Translations under genes and position numbers: made by a program
DNA from: Scytonema millei VB511283
GTDB lineage: Bacteria; Cyanobacteriota; Cyanobacteriia; Cyanobacteriales; Chroococcidiopsidaceae
Assembly (NCBI RefSeq): GCF_000817735.3
Contig: NZ_JTJC03000001.1
Span: 1,189,336-1,253,335 of the forward strand
Direction: 5' to 3'
DNA length: 64,000 bases
Notes under the pieces: model-generated
Seen by the model: only the letters and a program-made list of their open reading frames with translations
The model's database searches: none
What the model was told of the DNA's origin: nothing
Shown: positions 18,381 through 28,086 of the stretch, piece by piece
Layout: each line of letters opens with the position of its first letter
How positions within the stretch are numbered: the stretch's first letter is position 1

Positions 18381-20306
18381 TCACTGTCCTAACTTAATTT
18401 CCCCTGCTTTATCTGCACTAGCGAGGGTTTTACCATCGGGACTTATAGCTACTGCATAAACATCTTCATCGTGCTTACTTAAAGTATTGAGCAGATCGCC
18501 CGATCGCGGATTCCATAATTTGATGGAATGGTCTTCTGCACCGCTAATTAGTACTTGTCCGTCCGCTCGAAAAGCCAGAGAATTAATATGGTCTGAATGC
18601 CCTTTCAAAGTATGTAATAAATCTCCAGTCTGTAAATTCCACAACCGAATTGTGTTATCGTTTCCACCACTGGCAACTATATTTCCATCGGGACTCATGG
18701 CGATCGCAATGACTCGACTAGTATGCCCTTGTAGCGTGCTGAGTAATTGTCCCGTGTTTAAATTCCAAACTCTGACTAGATTGTCTGCACCACCACTGAC
18801 GATCGTGTAACCATTGGGACTAATTGCTACGGCACGAACTGCACTTGTATGTCTGCTCAAAGTTCGCAGTAAAACTCCCGTACTTAAATCCCAAACTTTA
18901 ATCGTGCGATCGCTACTACCGCTGACAATATGTTTATCATCGGGACTCACAGCCACAGCACGAACTGCATCTGTATGTCCCCGCAAGGTACGGATCGGTT
19001 CCCCGGTTTGCAAATTCCAAACTTTAATCGTGCGATCGCTACTACCACTAATTAATTTATCTCCACCAGGATCGATCGCTACCGACCAAATTGCGCCTGC
19101 ATGAGCATCAGAAATTGTCCGAATTAATTCTCCAGTTTTTAAACTCCACAACTTAATTGCGCGATCGTTACCACAGCTAGCTAAAATTTGACTGTCAGGA
19201 CTAAAAGCCAGCGACCAAACAGTATTGACATGTTCGAGTACCGTCGGCACTTGATGATTATATGTCGTGTCTGCGGCAATAGTTTCGCTCATGGATAGCT
19301 GGCGCAAATCTTGCCAGCGAGTTGCACCATAAGCTATTCCTAATATTGCCAAAACTGTGAGTGTAACTGCCCCCAACCAAGATTTTGGTTGGAGTTGAAC
19401 GCGATCGTCTTCTACCGTTTTTTCCTGCATTTCGCTAGTTAAAACTGCTACCGTACTCTGACGGTCTGCCTCCCAATCTGTACCTCCATCGTCTGTACCT
19501 CTACTCTGAGCTGCGATCGCTGTATTAAGCATTGCATTTTCCAACCACCAAAGCGCCGTTCTTCTAATGGTCGCTTTAGCTAAAAAAATCTGCTGCGGAT
19601 CGTCAAATGCGTGTATATTTGGTGCTAAATTTGTCGAAGTTTCTCCTAGTCTTCTCCTAATATACTGATGCATTTCTGCTACAGAAATTGTGCGATCGCG
19701 ATCTAAATCTGCTGCGCCAGTTTCAATTCCTTCTACTAAATAATGAGTATATGTTGAGAGTTCAAATCCCTTATGAGAACATTCTGTTGCTGTATTTCCA
19801 GCCGTCAATATTACCCTACCTATTCCTCCTAACTGCTGTTGGAGATTGCCCATCATGGGATTTTGCGTCCATCCGTCTACAAAAGTAGAATTGTCGGCGC
19901 AGCAATCGAGAATGAGAATCTGTTGTTCTGCCGGACTTTCATTCATGATGTTTTTGACTAGATTGGCTGGAATTGCAGTCGGGGCAACCAGTTCTCCGTT
20001 TGGATTTTTACAAGTTAAGCGAGTGGGAAAATAAAATCTATCATAGCGATCGCTGACGTAATGACCGGAGAAATATAACAATACTAAGTCATCTGGTTGG
20101 CGTGTCTGGGCGTTAAATAAAGTCGCGATCGCGACTTGCATTGTCAGCGGATCGGGATTTTTGAGAACTTTTACCTCTGTAAAACCACCCATTTCTGGAT
20201 CTTGTAAGACCCGTTGCATTGCTACCAAGTCCTTTCCGACCCCAGGTAGCCAGTTAAAACCAGGTCCGTAATCGCTTACGCCGATCAGCAATGCCACTCT
20301 AGCCAT
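18381..20306 (-). CDS. Orthocaspase (metacaspase-like) with WD40 propeller
   Basis: Residues 1-240 form a caspase-like p20 domain: MARVALLIGVSDYG, the catalytic His82 in YFSGHY and Cys136 in LILDCC, so the His-Cys dyad is intact; these enzymes cut after Arg or Lys. A membrane helix lies near residues 318-338 (AVTLTVLAILGIAYGA). From about 353 there are seven WD40 repeats, each with the pattern GH-x-V-x-A-x-SPDG and D-x-x-I-K-x-W; the seventh ends early (EIKLGQ). The propeller probably binds partners outside or inside the membrane. Such fusions are frequent in multicellular cyanobacteria and have been linked to stress and cell death, though the role of this one is unknown. Confidence 0.9.
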   Translation of the reverse strand: MARVALLIGVSDYGPGFNWLPGVGKDLVAMQRVLQDPEMGGFTEVKVLKNPDPLTMQVAIATLFNAQTRQPDDLVLLYFSGHYVSDRYDRFYFPTRLTCKNPNGELVAPTAIPANLVKNIMNESPAEQQILILDCCADNSTFVDGWTQNPMMGNLQQQLGGIGRVILTAGNTATECSHKGFELSTYTHYLVEGIETGAADLDRDRTISVAEMHQYIRRRLGETSTNLAPNIHAFDDPQQIFLAKATIRRTALWWLENAMLNTAIAAQSRGTDDGGTDWEADRQSTVAVLTSEMQEKTVEDDRVQLQPKSWLGAVTLTVLAILGIAYGATRWQDLRQLSMSETIAADTTYNHQVPTVLEHVNTVWSLAFSPDSQILASCGNDRAIKLWSLKTGELIRTISDAHAGAIWSVAIDPGGDKLISGSSDRTIKVWNLQTGEPIRTLRGHTDAVRAVAVSPDDKHIVSGSSDRTIKVWDLSTGVLLRTLSRHTSAVRAVAISPNGYTIVSGGADNLVRVWNLNTGQLLSTLQGHTSRVIAIAMSPDGNIVASGGNDNTIRLWNLQTGDLLHTLKGHSDHINSLAFRADGQVLISGAEDHSIKLWNPRSGDLLNTLSKHDEDVYAVAISPDGKTLASADKAGEIKLGQ

Positions 20307-20648
20307 TGGTGACTTCCTCCCTGATGTCCTGTAGATGCGTCGCCACCAGTCCCTACACGAATTTCCAGTGTTTTTTCATACAAGCCCATGAAAGCTTGAT
20401 GCTACCTCTATAATTTTAAAGATAAAGTAAAGTAATTTTTATTCAACAGCAAAAATATAGTTTGTTATGTCATTCTCGAAGTCAGGCTTTTTAGTATTTT
20501 TTAATACACAAGTAGATAGTCAGCTACTAGATTCAGACTGTTCGTACCTACTTCTAGAGGAAGATTTATGTTTGTATAATTAATTCCTGAATATTAGAAA
20601 GCCGATGCTCGCCTTCTTTGAATTCACTTACAACATTGAGATGATTTT
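20307..20648. other. Gene-free spacer
   Basis: No gene, repeat or terminator is recognised in this part of the spacer. Confidence 0.5.
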
Positions 20649-20780
20649 CTATTGACTGCGACGCAAGGAACCATCTGCATATAGTTGCAGCGGGACTAGT
20701 TCAACTTTGCCATCAATCGTAACTTTGCTGTAGACAATTTTTACCAGAGGAGATTGTTGTTGATTGTATAAAAGTGCCAT
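20649..20780 (-). CDS. Possible 43-residue protein, unrecognised
   Basis: The frame starts ATG at 20780 and ends TAG at 20649, giving 43 residues beginning MALLYNQQQSPLVKIVYSKV and ending DGSLRRSQ. The composition is protein-like (alternating hydrophobic and polar residues as in a beta hairpin). The ribosome site is weak (AGGCAGG). It is the only candidate gene in an 850-base gap; conservation was not checked. Confidence 0.4.
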   Translation of the reverse strand: MALLYNQQQSPLVKIVYSKVTIDGKVELVPLQLYADGSLRRSQ

Positions 20781-21162
20781 ATCGATTACCTGCCTGTCGA
20801 TCCGGTAAAACCAACGGTATAATAAAAGACAATACTAAGTTACGTATCCAGTAAAAATACTGGTAGTGCTGTAGCTTAGAGTCGTTAAAGATTTTGCAAA
20901 GAGCCGCGATCGCAGAATAGGGATTTGAAGAAGATTACAATAAACTTTCGTTTGATAGTGGCGATAACTTCGTTCAGCTTCGCTAACGCGATTCAGTGGT
21001 ACGGTGAGATTTCCAGTAGAATACGAACAAAATCATAAATTAGCTTATCGTTCTTCTACTCAAGCTCATCTATACCTAAAGAATGAAATGTAGCTATCTT
21101 TGCTTCTCTATTGATAGCTTCAAGACGCAACCGCCCGATTCCCGAAACAGTCAAACTTCAGT
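20781..21162. other. Spacer upstream of the GH15-like gene
   Basis: AT-rich leader with no recognised gene. A frame from 21083 overlaps the start of the large gene in another phase and is not supported. Confidence 0.45.
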
Positions 21163-24100
21163 ATGTATAAAACTGCCGCTCAGTTACCAGCGCGACTGGA
21201 TTATTATTACCATCAGATTAAAACAATTATTTTATCTCGGCAAAATCCGATTTCTGGCTTGTTGCCTGCCAGTACTGCCATCACCGCCCACGGAGATTAT
21301 ACCGATGCCTGGGTACGAGATAACGTCTACAGTATTTTAGCGGTTTGGGGTCTGGCGCTAGCATATCGTAAAGTCGATCCCGACAAGGGACGCACCTACG
21401 AACTAGAACACAGCGTTGTGAAGCTGATGCGAGGCTTGTTATTTGCGATGATGCGCCAAGCCACCAAAGTAGAAAGCTTTAAACACAGCCAAGCTGCCCT
21501 AGATGCCTTGCACGCCAAGTACAATACTCAAACGGGTGATATTGTCGTCGGCGATGGTGAATGGGGACATCTACAACTCGATGCCACTTCTCTATTTTTA
21601 TTGATGCTGGCACAAATGACGGCTTCGGGGTTGCACATCGTCTACACCATCGACGAAGTCAACTTCGTGCAAAATTTGGTTTATTACATCGGACGCACCT
21701 ACCGTACCCCAGACTTTGGGATTTGGGAACGGGGAAACAAAATCAATCACGGAAATGCTGAACTGAATGCTAGTTCTGTGGGAATGGCAAAAGCCGCCTT
21801 AGAAGCCATGAACGGACTAGATTTATTTGGAGTTGGCGGAAGTCAAGCATCGGTGATTCACGTTTTACCCGATGAAATTGCCCGCGCCCGCATTACGTTA
21901 GAAAATTTGTTACCGAGGGAATCTGCGTCTAAAGAGGTTGATGCAGCTGTATTAAGCGTTATCGGTTATCCTGCCTTTGCCGTAGAGGATCGACGCTTGC
22001 TAGAACGCACCCGCAATGACATTATTACTAAACTCCAAGGCAAATACGGTTGCAAGCGATTTTTACGTGACGGACATCAAACGGTGTTGGAAGACCCCAA
22101 CCGCCTGCATTACGAACCGCGGGAACTGAAGCAATTTGAACATATTGAATGCGAGTGGCCCTTATTTTTCACCTATTTGTTACTAGATGGAATATTTCGA
22201 GGCGATCGCACCCAAATTCAAGCATACCAGGAACGCTTGGAAAAGATTGTCGTAGAACGAGACGGCGTGAAACTATTGCCAGAGTTGTACTACGTCCCAC
22301 AAGAAAACATTGCCGCAGAAAGGGCAAATCCTCAGACTCAAACTCGCCTACCAAATGAGAATGTCCCCTTAGTTTGGGCGCAAAGCCTGTATTTTCTCGG
22401 TCAAATGTTGAGTGAAGGGCTGATATCAATCGGTGATATCGATCCTTTAGGGAAACATTTAAACATCGGTCGTCGCCAAGAAGCAATGGTACAAATTGCC
22501 TTACTTGCAGAAGATGAAGATTTACAAGCAAAACTAGCAGTTTACGGCATTGAAACCCAAACGCCGTCACAAGTAGAACCAATTCAAGTCCGCCAAACCG
22601 GAGAACTATCGACTGTCTACACCCAAATTGGACGTAACGACAAATTAGGCTTGACAGGAAGACCAATTAGGCGCTTGCGGAGTTTAACGACTGCGAGAAT
22701 CTTTCGGATTCGGGATGAAACCGTGGTGTTTCTACCTTCTTTTCTCGATCCCCAGCAATTTTATCTCACCCTCGATTACCACTTTTTAGTCGCACGATTT
22801 AAGAGCGAACTTGCATACATTAAACATCATTGGAGCGATTTAGGGCGACCGACGGTAACGCTGATGTTAACCCATACCATGCTAGAAACGGAGAAAGAGG
22901 CGTTATTACCGTTGATGGAGGAACTCAGAAGCGGTATTTGCAACAGCGTTCACGTTAAGCTGGGACGGTTGCAACAGTTGATGCTAACGGCAAAAACAGA
23001 ACGGATTGATTTCTTGCATGAGTTAGATTTTACTCCCCTAGCAGTTAACAAGACCGCACAACGCAACTATTACTTGACGTTTCATCCCGAAAAAAACCTA
23101 CCTTTAGGGATTACCCAAGAATTTCAGCTAGAATGCGAAACCAATCTCAGTCTCCTATTAGGACAATTACGGGCTTCGGAAAATCTCTACGAGCAAATTG
23201 AGTTATTGCAGACATTGTATCGCTTGCGCGGCTTAGATTTTGATAGTGGTTTTGGCGGACATGGAAAACGGGTAACAGTTGCCGATTTATTGGATGAAGT
23301 CTATACCAAGGCGGGAAATTCGTGCTTGTGGACAATTGTACGCCGCGCCGCCGGACTGCGACGGATGATAGATGTGTCGCTTTCAGATGAAGTGACATCA
23401 ATTCTAGTCAGACAAAAACAAATTGCCGTAGGTAAGTCGTACAGCGAGGCTTCCTTGATTAACCAACCAATGTCCAATCAAGAAATTGGGGAAAAAATCG
23501 ACCAGTTTTGTGGCGAAGATATTCGCGATCGCGTTTTAACCCAAGAAATGCTTAACTATTTAGGGGTATTGATTCGTACAGAACCCCACTTATTTAAGGG
23601 ATTGCTGACATTGCGGGTTGGTTATTTAATTTTATTAATTACCAGCGAGTTAGGACAAGAATTAGGGCTAACTCAAGATGAAGCCTACGAACATTTGATG
23701 CAACTATCCCCATTTGAAGTGAAAATGCGCCTGCGCCAAGTTTTAATTGGTTATGAGGGGATGAATCAAGTCTTGCGTCAACGAGAATCGTTACACGTCA
23801 AACAGCCAGAAAGCGATATTGAATGGGTAGTATTGCCTGAAGCTACAGACGAAGGTTTCGTTCCCTTAAGTGGTTGGCAACAGCAGCGACACTGGGATGG
23901 GGCAATGAACCGCGTTCCTCAAGACTTTTTCCAACGAGTTTGGCGGTTAATGAAACACTCTAAAGGCGTGATTATTGGCGATAAATTAGAACGCCGCAAT
24001 CGTTTGGATAGCGAATTGATTTTAGCAGAAATGACATCAGGAGAGAAAAACTTTGCCCTGCGAGTCGAGCATTTACTGAATAAAATTGAAGCTCCAGAAT

Positions 24101-24378
24101 ATCGACAAGTTAATATTGAAACACTCATGGAATTAGCAGCAATTTGCGATCGCAATCCGAATTTACAAATCGAAGAATATATTGTACTAGATGTATTAAT
24201 CGGTCATGCCGTGCGTTTGGCTTGGTTAGAACGTTTCCCCGAAAAAGCAGACCGTTACGATGAATTTAAAGCATCTGCATGGCGGGCTTTTTACAATTCC
24301 TCACCCAGAGAATGCGCTAGTGCTGTCGTGAAGGCATTCCGATTCTTATCCGAATTTGGGCAATCTCAAGCAGCATAG
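21163..24378 (+). CDS. Glycoside hydrolase 15 / phosphorylase kinase alpha-like protein
   Basis: A large protein of 1071 residues. The N-terminal 400 residues look like an (alpha/alpha)6 barrel of GH15 and phosphorylase kinase regulatory subunits: PISGLLPAS, GDYTDAWVRDNVYSIL, DGEWGHLQLDATSL, and NHGNAELNASSVGMAKAALE. The remaining 600 residues are alpha-helical and match the long PhK-like cyanobacterial proteins rather than short glucoamylases. It may act on or sense alpha-glucans such as glycogen; catalysis is unproven. It is alone in its transcription unit. The start ATG 21163 is consistent with the conserved N-terminus LDYYYHQIKTII. Confidence 0.8.
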   Translation: MYKTAAQLPARLDYYYHQIKTIILSRQNPISGLLPASTAITAHGDYTDAWVRDNVYSILAVWGLALAYRKVDPDKGRTYELEHSVVKLMRGLLFAMMRQATKVESFKHSQAALDALHAKYNTQTGDIVVGDGEWGHLQLDATSLFLLMLAQMTASGLHIVYTIDEVNFVQNLVYYIGRTYRTPDFGIWERGNKINHGNAELNASSVGMAKAALEAMNGLDLFGVGGSQASVIHVLPDEIARARITLENLLPRESASKEVDAAVLSVIGYPAFAVEDRRLLERTRNDIITKLQGKYGCKRFLRDGHQTVLEDPNRLHYEPRELKQFEHIECEWPLFFTYLLLDGIFRGDRTQIQAYQERLEKIVVERDGVKLLPELYYVPQENIAAERANPQTQTRLPNENVPLVWAQSLYFLGQMLSEGLISIGDIDPLGKHLNIGRRQEAMVQIALLAEDEDLQAKLAVYGIETQTPSQVEPIQVRQTGELSTVYTQIGRNDKLGLTGRPIRRLRSLTTARIFRIRDETVVFLPSFLDPQQFYLTLDYHFLVARFKSELAYIKHHWSDLGRPTVTLMLTHTMLETEKEALLPLMEELRSGICNSVHVKLGRLQQLMLTAKTERIDFLHELDFTPLAVNKTAQRNYYLTFHPEKNLPLGITQEFQLECETNLSLLLGQLRASENLYEQIELLQTLYRLRGLDFDSGFGGHGKRVTVADLLDEVYTKAGNSCLWTIVRRAAGLRRMIDVSLSDEVTSILVRQKQIAVGKSYSEASLINQPMSNQEIGEKIDQFCGEDIRDRVLTQEMLNYLGVLIRTEPHLFKGLLTLRVGYLILLITSELGQELGLTQDEAYEHLMQLSPFEVKMRLRQVLIGYEGMNQVLRQRESLHVKQPESDIEWVVLPEATDEGFVPLSGWQQQRHWDGAMNRVPQDFFQRVWRLMKHSKGVIIGDKLERRNRLDSELILAEMTSGEKNFALRVEHLLNKIEAPEYRQVNIETLMELAAICDRNPNLQIEEYIVLDVLIGHAVRLAWLERFPEKADRYDEFKASAWRAFYNSSPRECASAVVKAFRFLSEFGQSQAA

Positions 24379-24403
24379 CGACAGAGGGCAGAGGGCAGAT
24401 TTG

Positions 24404-25246
24404 TTAGCCTCCTTGACTCTGCAACCAGTTAGTCAAATCATCAGAATTAGAAAAATCTAATAGTGCTTCTGCTAAATTTTCTAACTGAGTAGTAGTTAAG
24501 CTTCGCAAGCGTTCTTGGACTTCAGATTCTATCGTCCCAAGGCGACGGGTAAGCAGGCGCAATACAACTGCTAACTCGCCTTCCTGCTTGCCTTGTTGTA
24601 TGCCCTTTTGAATAATGTCTTGATAAATTACGGATTCCCGCATAATTTCCTCTCGAAATAGTTGTTGAATTAAATCCTGCTCAAATCGCAATCCTGCTAG
24701 TAGCTGTACGCAAGCCGAGACATTTTGCTTTCGCTCTGATAATTCAATATTATCTACTTGGGTTGCAACTTGCTCTAATAAAGCTCTGGGTGAGTTCGCC
24801 TGTGCTAAAACCGCTAGTGGTAGTAGGGCATTGTCTGCTAATAATAGAGTAGGGTCTTGCTCCCACATTCTGATAACTCGGTAGCGATGGCGGGTGTTAG
24901 GCGCAGAGAACTGTTCGATGAATGCTGATTCTGAAGTTGTGGACTTTAGAAAAATGACAACTTGCTCTACTGGACAGCGATATTGCCGATACAGTCTTAC
25001 CCAATAATCTAGCATTCTCAGAGGAATTGGTGGCTCGGAGTCAGGTAGAGTTTGAAATTCTATATGTAAGATTTGATTGGTTGTTTGCAAGAGAGTGACA
25101 GCATCAGCGCGAATCGGTTCAAGACTCAATTCGGTTTTGAGGACTTGGATTTCTGTAGATACTGGTTCTGAAAATAACCAACGGACAAAACTAGCTGGAT
25201 ATTGCTCGGCTAAATATTTACAAATATTGTCGTAATTCAAAGCCAT
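24404..25246 (-). CDS. Rpn/PD-(D/E)XK nuclease-transposase family protein with DUF4351 end
   Basis: Residues 20-130 resemble the Rpn recombination-promoting nuclease domain: ADAVTLLQTTNQILHIEFQT gives the PD-(D/E)XK-like D...ExQ core, followed by RMLDYWVRLYRQY. The C-terminal 60 residues (VVLRLLTRRLGTI, LENLAEALLDFSN) are the DUF4351 helical unit common in cyanobacterial members. A repetitive KGIQQGKQEGE linker separates them. These proteins exist in many copies per genome and act as RecA-independent recombination factors in E. coli; here the role is unknown. Confidence 0.85.
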   Translation of the reverse strand: MALNYDNICKYLAEQYPASFVRWLFSEPVSTEIQVLKTELSLEPIRADAVTLLQTTNQILHIEFQTLPDSEPPIPLRMLDYWVRLYRQYRCPVEQVVIFLKSTTSESAFIEQFSAPNTRHRYRVIRMWEQDPTLLLADNALLPLAVLAQANSPRALLEQVATQVDNIELSERKQNVSACVQLLAGLRFEQDLIQQLFREEIMRESVIYQDIIQKGIQQGKQEGELAVVLRLLTRRLGTIESEVQERLRSLTTTQLENLAEALLDFSNSDDLTNWLQSQGG

Positions 25247-25364
25247 TTACACTTTTATTGCCCTTTCTATTGTGTCAGAACTCGGATCGATACTTGTAGC
25301 GGATAGGATCGATCGCCACTTAGTCCTAAACTATTTGATGGAGTAGCTGGTATAAGAGGTAGTC

Positions 25365-26111
25365 GTGGAATTTCTGTTCGTAACCGACTTAGATAACACC
25401 CTCGTAGGTGACGATCGCGCCCTATCAGAACTGAACCAAAAACTCAGTTACCATCGCCACGTACACGGCACGAAGATTGTCTATGCTACAGGGCGATCGC
25501 CCATACTATATCAAGAATTGCAACAGGAAAAAAATTTGATCTCCCCCGATGCGTTGGTTGCGTCAGTGGGGACGGAAATCTATCTTAACGGGATCGATAA
25601 CCCTTATACTGCTTGGTCGGAACAACTCGATCTAGGCTGGGATCGCGATAAAATTTTAGCGATCGCCGCTCATTTTGCCGATTTGACGCTACAAGCAGAT
25701 TCAGAACAGCGTCCCTATAAAGTTAGCTTTCACTTGGCTCGAACTGTAGCAGCAGAACTATTACCTCAACTAGAATCTACCTTGAAACAGCAAGGCTTAG
25801 AAGTCAAATTAATCTACAGCACCGGAACCGATTTAGATATTCTGCCCTTACGCGGCGACAAAGGCTTAGCCGTCAAGTTTTTACGTTCAACTTGGAAAGT
25901 TTCCCCAGAAAAAACAGTCGTGTGCGGCGACTCTGGTAACGATATTTCCATGTTCGCCACCAGGGAAACCAAAGGAATTATCGTCGGTAATGCCAGTTCT
26001 GAATTACTAGAATGGCACGAAGCCAATCCAGGTGGCGATCGCTACTTAGCCCAAGCCCCCTGTGCAGGTGGTATCCTAGAGGGCTTAGGTCATTTCGGTT
26101 TTTTGGGATGA
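25365..26111 (+). CDS. Sucrose-phosphate phosphatase
   Basis: HAD-superfamily enzyme of 248 residues. Motif I is FVTDLDNTLVGDD (nucleophile Asp7), the cap region includes ATGRSP, and motif IV is VVCGDSGNDISMF. These match cyanobacterial SPP, which removes phosphate from sucrose 6-phosphate to give the compatible solute sucrose. A related mannosyl-phosphoglycerate or glucosylglycerol-phosphate phosphatase is less likely. GTG 25365 follows AGAGG. The last codons overlap the ruvA start (ATGA), suggesting one transcript. Confidence 0.85.
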   Translation: MEFLFVTDLDNTLVGDDRALSELNQKLSYHRHVHGTKIVYATGRSPILYQELQQEKNLISPDALVASVGTEIYLNGIDNPYTAWSEQLDLGWDRDKILAIAAHFADLTLQADSEQRPYKVSFHLARTVAAELLPQLESTLKQQGLEVKLIYSTGTDLDILPLRGDKGLAVKFLRSTWKVSPEKTVVCGDSGNDISMFATRETKGIIVGNASSELLEWHEANPGGDRYLAQAPCAGGILEGLGHFGFLG

Positions 26112-26737
26112 TTAGCTATCTCAAGGGTACAGTTGCCAGCATTGTCAAAAGTAGCAGCAATCGCGTCATCCTGATTCTAGAGGTGAACGCTTGCGGCTAT
26201 GAAATGCAAATTCCCACCCGACTATCGCAGGAATTAACTGCTGGCGAACAGACGCAAATCTTTACCCATCTCCAAGTGCGGGAAGAACAGCCATCACTGT
26301 ATGGTTTTGGTTCTAGCGTACAACGAGACTTATTTCGCTTGTTGATCGGCGTTAGCGGCATTGGTGCAGCACTGGCGATCGCTTTGTTAGATACTTTTGA
26401 TATCAACGATTTAGTACAGGCGATCGTCAGCAACAATACCCAACTTCTGCTACAAACCCCTGGTGTGGGTGGCAAAACTGCCGAACGCATTTGTTTAGAA
26501 CTGAAAAGCAAATTAGTCAGTTGGAGTCAAACAGTTGGACTTGCCACAACGACAGCCGCCATACCCTTAGCCCCAAATATTTTAGAAGAAGTGCAAGCCG
26601 CACTCCTCGCCGTCGGCTACAGCCCCAGCGAAATTTCTCAAGCATTAACAGCCGTCAGTCAAAACGCCCTCGTACCAAAAAACGCCAGCCCTGAAGAATG
26701 GATGAAACAGGCAATGACTTGGTTGAGTAGCCAATAA
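26108..26737 (+). CDS. ruvA: Holliday junction branch migration protein RuvA
   Basis: A 209-residue RuvA with the N-terminal OB fold (MISYLKGTVASI), helix-hairpin-helix signals in GVSGIGAALAIALL and TPGVGGKTAERICLELK (domain II), and a C-terminal UBA-like domain (EEVQAALLAVGYSPSEI) that contacts RuvB. RuvA tetramers bind four-way junctions. The ATG at 26108 sits inside the end of the phosphatase gene with a 4-base overlap, so translation is probably coupled; a longer frame from 26012 is not supported. Confidence 0.95.
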   Translation: MISYLKGTVASIVKSSSNRVILILEVNACGYEMQIPTRLSQELTAGEQTQIFTHLQVREEQPSLYGFGSSVQRDLFRLLIGVSGIGAALAIALLDTFDINDLVQAIVSNNTQLLLQTPGVGGKTAERICLELKSKLVSWSQTVGLATTTAAIPLAPNILEEVQAALLAVGYSPSEISQALTAVSQNALVPKNASPEEWMKQAMTWLSSQ

Positions 26738-26966
26738 AGTAAGTCAAAAGTCAAAAGGCAAAAGTCAAAAGAATGGAACCCTGTTGGCGATCTCTTTATG
26801 GCTAATATTCAGGAAGTAGCGAGCTTTCGAGCAAATGAAGAACTCATGGTACAAGCGCGAACTTGTCGTAAATTGAATTGTCCTAGTTCATCCGCTGTTT
26901 GCTATAAATGCGTAACAGCACAAGTTTCAAAATTTTGACTTTTGACTTTTAACTTTTGACTTATTT
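26738..26966. repeat. GTCAAAA heptamer tracts flanking a small frame
   Basis: AGTCAAAAGTCAAAAGGCAAAAG-type repeats at 26740-26772 and the complementary CTTTTGACTTTTAACTTTTGAC type at 26936-26960 flank about 160 unique bases. The arrangement resembles inverted repeats around an insertion. Confidence 0.55.
26798..26938 (+). CDS. Possible 46-residue four-cysteine protein
   Basis: ATG 26798 to TGA 26938 encodes 46 residues with spacing Cx4Cx6Cx2C (CRKLNC and CYKC), which could bind a metal. There is no good ribosome site, and the end of the frame runs into a heptamer repeat. Unrecognised; listed because it is enclosed by inverted repeat tracts. Confidence 0.25.
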   Translation: MANIQEVASFRANEELMVQARTCRKLNCPSSSAVCYKCVTAQVSKF

Positions 26967-27010
26967 TTAGGTAACAATAGTCTGCGTATCGCTCCTGGTA
27001 GGGTAATTGC

Positions 27011-27913
27011 ATGAGTGTGGCAAAACGTCAACTTCCCAGATTGATTCGATTTTCTGGTCGTCCTAGTCTATCTTTACAACTAACAGCGATTGGCTTGGCG
27101 ATTACCCTAATTTTCTTAGGCATAGCAATACTCGCTCCTGTATTTCAAGCTTGGGGGTGGATTCAAAACCCTACAGAGTCGCTGATTAACCCAATTCACG
27201 ATCCACCTTCGCTCAAATATTTATTTGGTACGACGCGCCAAGGTTATGACGTATTTTCACGCACGCTATACGGCACTCAAGCGGCGTTGCAAGTGGTGGT
27301 ATTAGCCACAGCCTTTGGTTTAATTATTGGCGTACCTTTAGGTTTAGTCAGTGGCTATCTCGGTGGCAGACTCGATCGCATATTGTTATTTTTCATGGAT
27401 ACGATCTACACGCTACCAGGACTGTTACTTTCGGTAACGCTAGCCTTTGTCGTGGGTAGAGGAATATTAAACGCCGCGATCGCCATCAGTATCGCCTATA
27501 TTCCCCAATATTACCGCGTCGTCCGCAACCACACCGTTAGCGTCAAAACCGAATTATTTGTCGAAGCTGCCCAAGCTATGGGAGCCTCCACCGGAAGAAT
27601 TCTGACTCGATACCTCTTTCTCAACGTCGTGCAGAGCGTACCAGTATTATTCACTCTCAATGCTGCCGATGCCATTTTAACGCTGGGTGGCTTAGGATTC
27701 TTAGGTTTAGGACTACCAGAAGAAACACCAGAATGGGGTCACGATCTGCGTCTTGCCCTCGAAGCACTGCCAACCGGAGTATGGTGGACGGCGCTTTTTC
27801 CTGGCTTAGGCATGACACTAATGGTTGTAGGATTGTCTTTACTGGGTGAAGGTTTAAACGAATTTATCAACCCCCGCCTGCGAAAAGATAGCTGGAGTCA
27901 AACACCACCATGA
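27011..27913 (+). CDS. ABC transporter permease, OppC/DppC type
   Basis: A 300-residue inner-membrane permease with about six helices. The cytoplasmic EAA loop is EAAQAMGASTGRILTRYLFLN, and the N-terminal part has the OppC-like segment HPPSLKYLFGTTRQGYDV. It would form the second permease of a peptide or nickel importer. No OppA, OppB or ATPase gene is adjacent, which is common in cyanobacteria where these genes are scattered. Confidence 0.88.
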   Translation: MSVAKRQLPRLIRFSGRPSLSLQLTAIGLAITLIFLGIAILAPVFQAWGWIQNPTESLINPIHDPPSLKYLFGTTRQGYDVFSRTLYGTQAALQVVVLATAFGLIIGVPLGLVSGYLGGRLDRILLFFMDTIYTLPGLLLSVTLAFVVGRGILNAAIAISIAYIPQYYRVVRNHTVSVKTELFVEAAQAMGASTGRILTRYLFLNVVQSVPVLFTLNAADAILTLGGLGFLGLGLPEETPEWGHDLRLALEALPTGVWWTALFPGLGMTLMVVGLSLLGEGLNEFINPRLRKDSWSQTPP

Positions 27914-27915
27914 TG

Positions 27916-28042
27916 AAGTCGTAAGTCGTAAGTCGTAAGTCGTAAGTCGTAAGTCAGAAGTATTTCAAGCGCCACTCACTACACCCCACACCCCACACCC
28001 CACACCCTTTCTTCACCTTCCACTCACTACACCCCACACCCC
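27916..28042. repeat. GTCGTAA heptamers and CACACCC tracts
   Basis: Five copies of GTCGTAA (27918-27952), then ACACCCC-type tandem units (about 27980-28042). The second unit also occurs at 42005-42060 and 57598. Confidence 0.75.
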
Positions 28043-28086
28043 GTTCATCGGTTATCTTTGATATGCCTTATTTGTAAAAAAAGACG

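Noticed and set aside
21083-21340. 85-codon frame at the start of the GH15-like gene
   Set aside because: Overlaps the conserved N-terminus of the large protein in another phase with no family match.
27916-27955. CRISPR-like regular repeat
   Set aside because: The GTCGTAA units are contiguous 7-mers without spacers; no cas genes are present.
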